From assembly GCA_963741495.1 (NCBI GenBank), contig CAVUID010000017.1, positions 124,001-188,000 of the forward strand: 64,000 nt of DNA, written 5' to 3'. Within the stretch, counting starts at the first letter, position 1; each line of letters begins with the position of its first letter. Of the stretch, positions 52,080 to 60,672 are shown one piece after another. The position numbers and the translations under genes are program-made. The stretch comes from Sulfurimicrobium sp963741495. Lineage in GTDB: Bacteria; Pseudomonadota; Gammaproteobacteria; Burkholderiales; Sulfuricellaceae. The notes below the pieces were generated by a model, which saw nothing but the letters and a program-made list of their open reading frames with translations, was not told the origin of the DNA and searched no databases.

Positions 52080-52331
52080 ATGAAACCAAACACTAATCAT
52101 CAACATCAGAAACGACCATTCAATCTGTTGCTGAATGAAGAGAACGTTCAGCAGGCACGCAATTTCACGAGCAATCTGTCGGCAACTGTCGATGGCCTTC
52201 TCGCTGAATTCGTGGAGCGGCAAAACAACGCCAGACTTTCCAAGCAACAGCTTGGAGATTCGATTTCAGAAGCGTGGAATCAATTTCGCTCTGCTCATGG
52301 GTCTTTTTCCGATGACCACTCGACCCTATGA
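52080..52331 (+). CDS. ccdA: CcdA-like antitoxin
   Basis: 83 residues from the ATG at 52080, with AGGAGG seven bases upstream. The N-terminal half is a short ribbon-helix-helix-like region (FNLLLNEENVQQARNFTSNL). The C-terminus GSFSDDHSTL resembles the toxin-binding tail GSFADENRDW of F-plasmid CcdA. It would repress its own operon and neutralise the toxin. It overlaps the toxin gene by four bases (ATGA). Confidence 0.85.
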   Translation: MKPNTNHQHQKRPFNLLLNEENVQQARNFTSNLSATVDGLLAEFVERQNNARLSKQQLGDSISEAWNQFRSAHGSFSDDHSTL

Positions 52332-52657
52332 CGCAGTTCGATATCCATCGAAATATGGGTAAAAATCGTGCCGCTATTCCTTATGTGGTGATCGTTCAGT
52401 CATCGTTCTACAACAAGCATCGGCGCAGAATTGTCGTGCCACTTGTTGCGACAGGGCCGTTCTGGAAGGACATTAACCTCCCAACTTCAACTGTTAATCC
52501 GGTTTTTACGATTGAAGGTGTCAGGGTGATCCTCGATCCACTGGAGATCACATCTGTTGCGGTTGAAACGCTAGGCGCGAGAGTTGGTTCTCTGGTTGAT
52601 GATGGCGATGCCGTCATTGCCGCGTTAGACGAAGTTTTCTCTCGCGCCTGGGGTTAA
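52328..52657 (+). CDS. ccdB: CcdB-like gyrase toxin
   Basis: 109 residues. MTQFDIHRNMGKNRAAIPYV, then VIVQSSFYNKHRRRIVVPLV, follow the CcdB fold. The protein ends SRAWG, keeping the Trp-Gly pair important for gyrase poisoning in F CcdB but lacking the final Ile of that protein. The target (GyrA) is inferred from family. Its location in a chromosomal accessory patch suggests stabilisation of the region or persistence. Confidence 0.85.
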   Translation: MTQFDIHRNMGKNRAAIPYVVIVQSSFYNKHRRRIVVPLVATGPFWKDINLPTSTVNPVFTIEGVRVILDPLEITSVAVETLGARVGSLVDDGDAVIAALDEVFSRAWG

Positions 52658-52740
52658 ACCAGGCCGCTGCAACGACAATTCACATTCGACGCAATGCCCT
52701 TCGGTGATTGGGCCTTACGCGGGCTGCCGGACGCCCCAAT

Positions 52741-52765
52741 AAAAACGGCGGCTCGTGGCCGCCGT
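52741..52765 (-). terminator. intrinsic terminator after the PEP-CTERM gene
   Basis: ACGGCGGC/GCCGCCGT form an 8-bp stem with loop TCGTG, followed on the minus strand by TTTTTATT. It lies about 30 bases after the PEP-CTERM gene stop. Confidence 0.85.
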
Positions 52766-52794
52766 AAAGGGAAAAAAATGCCGACAGTACGCGC

Positions 52795-53397
52795 TCAGGC
52801 CTTGCGACGGCGTATCGCGGCCAAACCTGCCAGGCCAATACCGAGCAGCGCGAGCGAAGCGGGTTCGGGAATCTGGCCTCCATTGACACCGACATCTGCC
52901 GTAATGGCTACGGAACGCAGTCCCCATCCTTCGTCGCCGAGTCCTTGCATCGTGCCGTAGTCAAAGACATAGGTGTTGGCACCGGAAAGCAGCGTGTGCG
53001 CCACACTGAATTGCGTCAGACCGCCTTGCCCAATGCCAAAGGATTGGGATGACACAATGGTGACACCAGGGTCGATGTAGTTAATGAAATTACTCCCGCC
53101 CCCCCCCATATTAAATCCACCGCTAAACAGGGGAATGCCATTTACGGTAAGGCTAAATGTGTCCGTGCAACAATTAATCCCATCAACCGTTAGATAGCCC
53201 AGCAAATCGAAGGTAAGGGTAGCACCTCCGCTCGCCGAGGCTCCTGGCGAAGTGACCGCATGAGTCACCGAGCCTCCATTCAACGGGCCAAGGACATCTA
53301 GCGGATTCGCACTGAACGGCACCGCCTGGGCCGGCGCGGCAAGTGCCAGCAACACGGCGGAAACCAGCAGGGTTTTGGAAATTCGTCTTGTTTTCAT
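52795..53397 (-). CDS. PEP-CTERM sorting domain protein
   Basis: 200 residues from the ATG at 53397 (MKTRRISKTLLVSAV). A signal peptide (about 1-26, ending PAQA) is followed by a Gly/Ser/Thr-rich beta-type body. The C-terminus is a classic PEP-CTERM: PEPASLALLGIGLAGLAA then RRRKA (cleavage motif, membrane segment, basic tail). Such proteins are processed by exosortase (EpsH/XrtA) and used in exopolysaccharide/floc matrices; the exosortase gene is not in the window. The body is unlike any enzyme I recognise. It is isolated, with its own terminator and a probable sigma-54 promoter. Confidence 0.92.
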   Translation of the reverse strand: MKTRRISKTLLVSAVLLALAAPAQAVPFSANPLDVLGPLNGGSVTHAVTSPGASASGGATLTFDLLGYLTVDGINCCTDTFSLTVNGIPLFSGGFNMGGGGSNFINYIDPGVTIVSSQSFGIGQGGLTQFSVAHTLLSGANTYVFDYGTMQGLGDEGWGLRSVAITADVGVNGGQIPEPASLALLGIGLAGLAAIRRRKA

Positions 53398-53463
53398 GGT
53401 GCACTCCTCGAACAAGTTTTGTAGGCGCCGGAATCCGGCTCAATTAGGACTTATTTCAAACAA

Positions 53464-53479
53464 AGCACAAACTGTTCCA
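53464..53479 (-). promoter_or_regulatory. probable sigma-54 (-24/-12) promoter of the PEP-CTERM gene
   Basis: Minus strand TGGAAC-AGTTT-GTGCT: the GG and GC pairs have exactly the -24/-12 spacing of the TGGCAC-N5-TTGCW consensus. The predicted start is near 53453, about 55 nt before the ATG. An AT-rich stretch lies upstream, and a palindrome GCCGGA-A-TCCGGC (53427-53439) sits in the leader. Confidence 0.6.
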
Positions 53480-53510
53480 CAAATTAAATTAATATAATAA
53501 TCAATTAGGC

Positions 53511-53795
53511 ATGCCATCTTCTTTTTGCCTTACCTTGCCTGAATGTAAAAAACTTCGACACAGCCCACTTGCCGCCGAGCGTGGCTACACGTACTACGTT
53601 GCGCGATGGCAATTGCGGCGGCTGGCCGGGCGAAACTTGTTTTTCACCGTCAATTTTCGAAAACCAATGCGGTATGGCTATGTAGCACAGCACCCTCGCC
53701 CAGAAGATGCCGCCCGTCTTTTTGATTTTTCTGCATCACCCATTACTTTCCCACCCCTCACACAAGCTTCAGCGGGCATTTCCCCGCACCCCTGA
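53511..53795 (+). pseudogene. possible REP-associated tyrosine transposase (RAYT) remnant
   Basis: A 94-codon frame whose middle reads RRLAGRNLFFTVNF, similar to the RAYT N-terminus (RR..GGTYFFTVN). It then jumps to RKPMRYGYVAQHPRPEDA, like the RAYT C-terminal NPV(K/R)HGYV segment. The catalytic HUH region between them is missing, as after an internal deletion. No own start or ribosome-binding site is convincing. It could also be chance similarity. It occupies most of the 440-base gap between the PEP-CTERM gene and glyQ. Confidence 0.35.
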
Positions 53796-53837
53796 AATAC
53801 AGTAAAATCAGCACTTTTCTTCCATCTGCTTCCTTAC

Positions 53838-54755
53838 ATGCTGACTTTCCAGGACATAATTCTCACGCTCCAGCGCTACTGGGCCGAACGCGGTTGCGCC
53901 CTGCTCCAGCCCTACGACATGGAAGTGGGCGCGGGCACCAGCCATACGGCCACTTTCCTGCGCGCCATCGGGCCCGAGCCCTGGAAGGCCGCCTACGTGC
54001 AACCCTCGCGCCGCCCCAAGGACGGCCGCTATGGCGACAACCCCAACCGCCTGCAGCATTACTACCAGTTCCAGGTGGTCCTGAAACCGGCGCCGGAAAA
54101 CATCCTGGAACTGTATCTTGGCTCGCTGGAAGCGCTGGGCTTCGATTTGAAGAAGAACGACATCCGCTTCGTCGAGGATGACTGGGAAAACCCGACTCTG
54201 GGCGCCTGGGGGCTGGGCTGGGAAGTCTGGCTGAACGGCATGGAAGTGACCCAGTTTACTTATTTCCAGCAGGTCGGTGGCATCGACTGCAAGCCGATCA
54301 CCGGCGAGATCACCTACGGCCTGGAGCGGCTGGCGATGTACCTGCAGGGTGTCGAGAACGTATTCGACCTGACCTGGACGCAAGGGCTCACTTACCGCGA
54401 TGTCTACCACCAGAACGAGGTGGAACAATCCACCTACAACTTCGAGCATAGCGACGTGGAATTCCTGCTTACCGCCTTCAATGCCCACGAGAAGCAGGCG
54501 AAACACCTGATGGAACACCAGTTGGCATTACCCGCCTACGAACAGGTATTGAAAACCGGACACACCTTCAACTTGCTGGATGCGCGCGGCGCCATTTCGG
54601 TGACCGAGCGCGCCGCCTACATCGGCCGCATCCGCAACCTGGCCAAGAGCGTTGCCCAGAGCTATCTGGATAGCCGCGCAAGGCTTGGGTTTCCGATGGC
54701 GCCAAGAGAATGGGCGGATGAAGTACTGGCAAAACTGGCGGAGAAGGCAGCATGA
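53838..54755 (+). CDS. glyQ: glycyl-tRNA synthetase alpha subunit
   Basis: 305 residues: MLTFQDIILTLQRYWAERGC, then GAGTSHTATFLRAIGPEPW and QPSRRPKDGRYGDNPNR, all typical of the catalytic subunit of the alpha2beta2 bacterial GlyRS. It overlaps glyS by four bases (ATGA), giving coupled synthesis of the two subunits. Confidence 0.98.
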   Translation: MLTFQDIILTLQRYWAERGCALLQPYDMEVGAGTSHTATFLRAIGPEPWKAAYVQPSRRPKDGRYGDNPNRLQHYYQFQVVLKPAPENILELYLGSLEALGFDLKKNDIRFVEDDWENPTLGAWGLGWEVWLNGMEVTQFTYFQQVGGIDCKPITGEITYGLERLAMYLQGVENVFDLTWTQGLTYRDVYHQNEVEQSTYNFEHSDVEFLLTAFNAHEKQAKHLMEHQLALPAYEQVLKTGHTFNLLDARGAISVTERAAYIGRIRNLAKSVAQSYLDSRARLGFPMAPREWADEVLAKLAEKAA

Positions 54756-56857
54756 ACATAAACAATCTTCTCCTGGAATTATTTGTCGAAGAACTGCCGC
54801 CCAAGGCGCTGAAAAAACTGGGCGAGGCATTTGCCGCCTCAATCGCGGATTCCCTCAGAACACAGGGACTGGCCCCGGCTGACGCCGCCGCGCTGTCTTT
54901 TGCTTCGCCGCGCCGCCTGGCGGTACATGTTGCGGGCGTTGCCGCCCAGGCAGCGGATAAGCCGGTATCCCACAAGCTGATGCCAGTGAGCGTGGGGCTG
55001 GACGCCAAAGGGCAGGCCACGCCTGCACTGTTGAAACGACTTGCCGCGCTGGGGCTGGATGAATCGGTTGTACCGGGCCTCAATCGCGCCGGTGAAGGCA
55101 AAAGCGAGGCGCTGTTTTTTGACAGTGTAGCCAAGGGCGCAACGCTGGCCGAGGGGCTGCAAAAGGCGCTGGACGAGGCACTGACCAAGCTGCCGATTCC
55201 CAAGGTCATGACTTATCAGCTGGCGGACGGCTGGAGCACGGTTAATTTCGTGCGTCCGGTGCACGGCCTGGTGGCCTTGCACGGCAGCGAAATTGTGCCG
55301 TTGAGCGCTCTCGGACTGAATGCCGGACGCACCACCCAGGGCCACCGCTTCGAAGCCGCCGTTAATCCAGTTCAGATCCGCGATGCAGACAGCTATGCGG
55401 TGCAAATGGAAAACGAGGGTGCGGTCATTGCCAGTTTCGAGAAGCGCCGTGCCGACATCGTGCGCCAGCTTCATGACGCGGCAGCAAAAATCGGCGGCGG
55501 GGTGCAGCCGGTGGAAGATGACGCGCTGCTGGACGAAGTCACCGCGCTGGTGGAACGGCCCAATGTGCTGATCGGCTGCTTTGATCTGGAATTTCTCGGC
55601 GTGCCGCAGGAATGCCTGATCCTGACCATGAAGGCCAACCAGAAATACTTTCCGCTGCTGGATCAAGCCGGCAAGCTGACCAACCAGTTCCTGATCGTAT
55701 CCAACATCAGCCCCGCAGACCCGAGCGCCGTCATCGGCGGCAACGAGCGCGTGGTACGCCCGCGCCTGGCGGACGCCAAGTTTTTCTTCGACCAGGATCG
55801 CAAGAAGACGCTCGACTCGCGCGTTTCGAAGCTGGGCAGCGTGGTCTACCACAACAAGCTCGGCACCCAGCTCGAGCGGGTCCAGCGCGTACGCAAACTG
55901 GCGGGCGAAATCGCGCGCCACCTCAATTCCAGCGTGGAAAAAACCGAACGTGCCGCCTGGCTGGCCAAGGCCGACCTGCTGACCGACATGGTGGGTGAAT
56001 TCCCCGAACTGCAGGGCATCATGGGGCAATACTATGCGCTGCATGACGGCGAGGCGCCGGAAGTGGCCCATGCCATCGAAGCCCATTACCATCCGCGCTT
56101 CGCCGGCGATGCCTTGCCGCAGAACAACATTGGCGCGGCAACCGCTCTGGCCGACAAGCTCGAAACCCTGATAGGTATCTACGGGATTGGCCAGGTACCG
56201 ACCGGGGACAAGGACCCCTTCGGCCTGCGCCGCCACGCCCTCGGCATCCTGCGCATTCTGATCGAAAAGCAGTTGCCGCTGGATCTGGTATCCCTGCTGC
56301 AACAGGCAAAATCGCAATTTCCCGGCGAAGTCCTGGCAGATAGCGTGGCGGTCGACGTGCATAGTTTCATGCTCGAGCGTCTGAAAAATTACCTGCGCGA
56401 CAAAAACTTTGCCGCCGGCGAAATCGAGGCGGTTGTAAGCCAGAACCCGACCCGCATCGATCTGGTCATCCCGCGCCTGGAAGCGGTGCGCGCATTCAGC
56501 AGACTGCCCGAGGCCGCCGCCCTGGCCGCGGCCAACAAGCGTATTCAGAATATTCTGAAAAAGACCGAGGCGCCGAGCGGCAACGCCGACCCGGCTCTGA
56601 TGACGGACGCCGCCGAACACGCCCTGCTGGCAGCGGTAAACCAGCTTGCGCCCCAGGTTGCCGCCCTGCTCGAGAATGAGGATTACACCGGCGCGCTGAC
56701 GCAACTGGCAGGCGTGCGTCAGGCGGTGGACAACTTCTTCGATGGCGTGATGGTGATGGCAGAAGAGCCGCTGGTGCGCAACAACCGCCTCGCCCTGCTC
56801 AAATCGCTTGGCGACTTGATGAACCAGGTGGCGGATATTTCCAAGCTTGCAGCTTGA
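54752..56857 (+). CDS. glyS: glycyl-tRNA synthetase beta subunit
   Basis: 701 residues. LLLELFVEELPPKALKKLGE at the start, an HD-like middle domain and a C-terminal anticodon-binding domain ending FFDGVMVMAEEPLVRNNRLA. It carries most tRNA binding for the enzyme. Heptad repeats follow its stop codon. Confidence 0.97.
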   Translation: MNINNLLLELFVEELPPKALKKLGEAFAASIADSLRTQGLAPADAAALSFASPRRLAVHVAGVAAQAADKPVSHKLMPVSVGLDAKGQATPALLKRLAALGLDESVVPGLNRAGEGKSEALFFDSVAKGATLAEGLQKALDEALTKLPIPKVMTYQLADGWSTVNFVRPVHGLVALHGSEIVPLSALGLNAGRTTQGHRFEAAVNPVQIRDADSYAVQMENEGAVIASFEKRRADIVRQLHDAAAKIGGGVQPVEDDALLDEVTALVERPNVLIGCFDLEFLGVPQECLILTMKANQKYFPLLDQAGKLTNQFLIVSNISPADPSAVIGGNERVVRPRLADAKFFFDQDRKKTLDSRVSKLGSVVYHNKLGTQLERVQRVRKLAGEIARHLNSSVEKTERAAWLAKADLLTDMVGEFPELQGIMGQYYALHDGEAPEVAHAIEAHYHPRFAGDALPQNNIGAATALADKLETLIGIYGIGQVPTGDKDPFGLRRHALGILRILIEKQLPLDLVSLLQQAKSQFPGEVLADSVAVDVHSFMLERLKNYLRDKNFAAGEIEAVVSQNPTRIDLVIPRLEAVRAFSRLPEAAALAAANKRIQNILKKTEAPSGNADPALMTDAAEHALLAAVNQLAPQVAALLENEDYTGALTQLAGVRQAVDNFFDGVMVMAEEPLVRNNRLALLKSLGDLMNQVADISKLAA

Positions 56858-56863
56858 TCGTAA

Positions 56864-56940
56864 GGAGTGAAGAGTGAAGAGTGATGGGCCTAAGCGGTGC
56901 ATGGTGGTTTTACCCCTCACACCTCACCCCTCACCCCTCA
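56864..56940. repeat. opposed heptanucleotide repeats between glyS and gmhB
   Basis: Three units GGAGTGA, AGAGTGA, AGAGTGA (56864-56884) face four units CCCCTCA, CACCTCA, CCCCTCA, CCCCTCA (56913-56940), all exactly seven bases. The two arms are partly complementary, so the transcript could form an imperfect stem between glyS and gmhB. Confidence 0.7.
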
Positions 56941-56950
56941 CCGAAAAATC

Positions 56951-57493
56951 ATGAAACTCATCATTCTCGACCGAGACGGCGTGGTCAATTTCGACTCCGA
57001 CCAGTTCATCAAGACACCAGAAGAATGGAAGCCCATTCCCGGCAGCCTGGAAGCCATTGCACGCCTCAATCAGGCAGGCTACCGGGTGGTGCTGGCCACC
57101 AACCAGTCGGGCATTGGCCGCGGACTGTTCGACATGGCCACGCTCAACACCATTCACGACAAGATGCACAAGACACTGGCCCAGGCGGGTGGGCGCATTG
57201 ATGCGCTGTTTTTTTGCCCGCACACGGCGGACTCGAAATGCGAGTGCCGCAAGCCCAAGCCGGGCATGTTCGAGGAAATCAGCAAGCGCTTCAACATGGA
57301 ACTGGATGGCGTGCCTGCCATCGGCGATTCGCTGCGCGACCTGCAGGCAGCGGCAGCGATGGGTGCGCAACCCATTCTGGTGCGCACCGGGAAAGGGGAA
57401 AAAACCCTTGCCGCTGGCGGACTGCCGGAAGACACGCCGGTGTTCGCCGACCTGGCTGAAGCGGTGCAGCACCTGATCTCGCGCAACGCATGA
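56951..57493 (+). CDS. gmhB: D-glycero-beta-D-manno-heptose-1,7-bisphosphate 7-phosphatase
   Basis: 180 residues from the ATG at 56951 (MKLIILDRDGVVNFDSDQFI). HAD motif I is LDRDGVV and motif IV PAIGDSLRDLQAA. The zinc-loop cysteines are in FFCPHTADSKCECRKPKPG. It makes heptose-1-phosphate for LPS inner core. In-frame upstream codons run into the heptad repeats. It overlaps plsC by four bases. Confidence 0.93.
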   Translation: MKLIILDRDGVVNFDSDQFIKTPEEWKPIPGSLEAIARLNQAGYRVVLATNQSGIGRGLFDMATLNTIHDKMHKTLAQAGGRIDALFFCPHTADSKCECRKPKPGMFEEISKRFNMELDGVPAIGDSLRDLQAAAAMGAQPILVRTGKGEKTLAAGGLPEDTPVFADLAEAVQHLISRNA

Positions 57494-58244
57494 TGCTCTG
57501 GCTGCGTTCCTCCCTTTATGCGCTGGGGCTGCTTATCACCACCCCGCTTTTTTCCGTTCTCGCCCTGCTGGCTTTTCCCCTCCCTCCCCTCACCCGCTCG
57601 CGCTTCATCGCCCTATGGTCGCAAATCATGCTGTGGTGGATGAAACTCACCTGCGGCCTGTCTTATCGGGTTGTTGGAGCGGAAAACATACCCGATCATC
57701 CCTGCATCATTCTCGCCAAGCATCAGTCGGCATGGGAAACCATGGCATTCCAGTGCGTCTTCCCGCCGGTGGTATGGGTGATGAAAAAGGAATTGCTCAA
57801 AATCCCGTTTTTTGGCTGGGGCCTGGCCATGACCAGTCCGATCGCCATCGATCGCAGCGCCGGAAAGGAAGCGCTCAGGCAGATCACCGAGCAAGGCAAG
57901 GCAGCGGCTGGCAAAAGGCTTCTGGGTGGTGGTGTTTCCCGGAAGGCACGCGAGTCAAGCCGGGCGTCAGCGGGAAATACAATATTGGCGGCGCCTTTCT
58001 CGCCACGCACAGCGACGCAACGGTCCTGCCGATAGCGCACAACGCTGGCGAATTCTGGGGCAAGAACGCTTTCCTGAAGCACCCTGGCATCATTACGCTG
58101 AGCATAGGCAAACCCATTCAGGCTAGCGGGATGAAGGCCGGCGCACTGAACAGCCAGGTGGAAACATGGATCGAACAGGAAATGCAGCGCATCGCGCGCG
58201 ACTTTGAACGTGGACCGCTTGCGCCACAGTCTCACTCTCGGTAA
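57490..58244 (+). CDS. 1-acyl-sn-glycerol-3-phosphate acyltransferase, two +1 frameshifts
   Basis: About 250 residues after correction. The first frame has an N-terminal membrane segment and the acyltransferase motif LAKHQSAWETMAF (H78, E83). Motif III continues one base off as GFWVVVFP, and another base off as EGTRVKPGVSGKYNIGGAFL to the end (WIEQEMQRIARDFERG). Removing one A from 57913-57916 and one G from 57941-57942 gives a continuous PlsC-type protein. It makes phosphatidic acid in the inner membrane. The gmhB-plsC pairing is common in this group. Confidence 0.87.
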
Positions 58245-58929
58245 CGAGGACATATCCTATCTGCTGGTGCGCAGCCCGCGGCGGCGCAGCATCGGCCTCA
58301 GAATTGATCCCACCGGCCTGATCGTCAGCATTCCAGCGCGCCTGCCGCAACATGAAGCGGAAAAAGTACTGGCCCGAGAAATCTGCCTGGATTCTTGCCA
58401 AGCTCAATGAATTGCGCAACTGCGCCACACCAACCTTCGCCTGGCAGACGGGCCAGATGTTGCCCTTTCTCGGCAGTCCGATCGAACTGTTCAGTGGAAC
58501 CGGGCAGCGCCAGGACCAAACCGCTGCTCGCTGAAGGCGTGCTGCGCATTTTCATGCCCGGACAATGCGACGCCGATGCGCTGGCAAGCCAGGGTTCTGC
58601 AATGGTACCGGCGCGAAGCCCTGGCATTCTTTCAGCACCGGATTACCGCTTATGCGCGCCAGCTCGATGTCGAGGTGTCGAGGCTCAGCCTCAGCAACGC
58701 CCGCACTCGCTGGGGAAGCTGCACCAGCACAGGCGTCATTCGCCTCAACTGGCGCCTGATCAAGGCGCCGCCGCCGGTTATCGATTATGTCGTGGTCCAC
58801 GAACTGGCCCACCGTATTGAAATGAATCATTCGCCCGCCTTCTGGCGGACCGTGGAACAGGCATGCCCGGATTTCAGCGAACTGCGCAAGCTGCTGAAAA
58901 AACACGGCTCAGACTATCACCAGTTCTGA
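58204..58929 (+). CDS. M48/YgjP-like (DUF45) metallopeptidase, three +1 frameshifts
   Basis: About 240 residues after correction. The N-terminal frame SPRRRSIGLRIDPTGLIVSI leads to EKVLA. The next frame carries EKSAWILAKLNELRNCATPT; a third carries SARTKPLLAEGVLRIFMPG; the last carries RVLQWYRREALAFF and LSLSNARTRWGSCTSTG. The zinc site VVHELAHRIEMNHSPAFW is intact. Shifts lie near 58373-58375, 58491-58496 and 58581-58593. Related proteins are putative metalloproteases of unknown substrate. The start overlaps the plsC end by 41 bases. Confidence 0.82.
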
Positions 58930-59060
58930 ACCCCGCCCCCACGCCATGCCAATGGATTTTACGCCTGCTCACATCAGGGTTTTTTCTGCCCGACAAGCAG
59001 GCTATGATCAAATAATCACCCCGCACATCACTGCCACATTCACCTGAGTGAGAACCGCCA

Positions 59061-59456
59061 ATGCGCCTCCTGCACACCATGATCCGTGTCGCCGATCTCG
59101 ACAAATCCATTGCCTTCTATACCGAAGTCCTTGGCATGCGCCTGTTGCGACGAAAGGACTATCCCGAGGGGCGCTTTACCCTGGCCTTCGTGGGCTACGG
59201 CGACGAAGCCGAAAACAGCGTGATCGAACTTACCCATAACTGGGATACAAATGCCTATGATCTCGGTAATGCTTTCGGCCACCTGGCGGTCGAGGTAGAA
59301 GATGCCGCCCAGGCATGCGTGGAAGCGCGAGGACATGGTGCGCGAGTCGTGCGCGAAGCCGGGCCGATGAATGCGGGTACGACCATCATCGCCTTCATTG
59401 AAGATCCGGATGGATACATGATCGAATTTATTCAACGCAATTCACGTCACAAATAA
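59061..59456 (+). CDS. gloA: lactoylglutathione lyase (glyoxalase I)
   Basis: 131 residues. All four metal ligands of E. coli GloA are at the same positions: H5, E56, H74 and E122, so a Ni/Co-dependent enzyme is expected. It converts the methylglyoxal-glutathione hemithioacetal to lactoylglutathione. The 131-base gap before it has no recognisable element. Confidence 0.96.
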   Translation: MRLLHTMIRVADLDKSIAFYTEVLGMRLLRRKDYPEGRFTLAFVGYGDEAENSVIELTHNWDTNAYDLGNAFGHLAVEVEDAAQACVEARGHGARVVREAGPMNAGTTIIAFIEDPDGYMIEFIQRNSRHK

Positions 59457-59489
59457 AAAAACAAAACAACATCACAGGGGAAAATCAAA

Positions 59490-60672
59490 ATGAAGCCCAG
59501 CATTCTGCGCAATCTGATGTTCTCGTTCCTGGCACTTGGTCTGGTGATGGGTGCGGTGTTCCCGGTGTTTGCCAATCTTTTCGTGGAGTGGAAGCCGGGC
59601 ATGCTGGTGTGGTTTGTGGTCAGCGCGCTGGCGGCAGGCGCCATCGTCGGGCTGGCCAATTACTGGCTGGTCAACTGGGTACTGCTGTCCAAGCTGCGAC
59701 GCATTTCGCAGAGTTGCCACGGCCATCAGCAACAAGGACATCAGCCATACCTGCAGCATGCAAAGCCATGACATGATCGGTGAAATCATCCATGGCTTCA
59801 ACATGATGGCGGCCAATCTGCGCGACCTGATTGGCGAAGTGGCAAACATGAGCGGTCACGTCAACCGCGATGCAAACACCATTCAGGGCCTGATGAGCGG
59901 GGTGCGCAACCGCTTTGATGCCCAGCAGCAGACCGTCGCCAGCATCAATTCCAGCACCGAAACCCTGTCGGAAACCGTCGCGCAAATATCCAGCAGCGCC
60001 AGCCAGGTTTCCGAGGCTGCGCATAATGCCTCCAATCTGGCAAAATCTGGCGGCAATATCGTGCAGGAAACCATTCAGGGCATGCGCCGGATCAACGAAT
60101 CAGTCACCCTCGGCTCTTCAGCCGTGGACAGCCTGGGCCGCAAGTCCGATGAAATTGGCGCCATCGTGGCGGTGATCAACGGCATTGCCGAACAAACCAA
60201 CCTCCTCGCGCTCAACGCCGCCATTGAAGCGGCTCGCGCTGGTGAACAGGGGCGCGGTTTTGCGGTTGTGGCAGATGAAGTGCGCAAGCTGGCGGAAAAA
60301 ACAGCCCAGGCCACCCAGGAAATCAGCGGCATGATCCAGAGCGTGCAACAGGAAACCCACAATGCCATTTCCACCATGCAAAGCGGTACCGAGCAGGTAC
60401 GGGGCGGCGTGGAAAAGGCGACCGAAGCGGGCCGGGCATTGCAGGAAATCGTCCTCAGCGTGGAACGGGTTTCCGAAATGATCGAACATATCGCCACCGG
60501 CGCAGCATCACAGAATCAGATGGTGTCCGAAGTTCGCGGCCATGTCGACGAGATCAGCCAGATGGTGCAGGATGCATCAGTCGACACCATGAGCGGTGAG
60601 CAGGCCACTCGAGAACTGGCCAGCCTCTCGGCGGAACTAGATCAGGTGATCAAGCAGTTCAAGTTGAACTAA
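59490..60672 (+). CDS. methyl-accepting chemotaxis protein, one +1 frameshift
   Basis: 393 residues after removing one base near 59707-59710, which joins LLSKLRRIS to RVATAISNKDISHTC. Two membrane helices (about 8-29 and 38-62) are separated by only a few residues, so no periplasmic ligand domain exists. A HAMP-like linker follows, then the signalling domain with the invariant tip NLLALNAAIEAARAGEQGRG then FAVVADEVRKLAEKT. It would signal to CheA/CheW, probably from a membrane or cytoplasmic cue. The last 36 bases overlap the opposing cyclase gene. Confidence 0.87.

Noticed and set aside
54839..56920. 693-codon minus-strand frame covering glyS
   Set aside because: Antisense shadow of glyS; rich in Arg, His, Gln and Val with no recognisable domain.
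58930..59060. Small gene or RNA between the protease and gloA
   Set aside because: No frame with a start signal and no stable hairpin; it is probably only the gloA promoter region.
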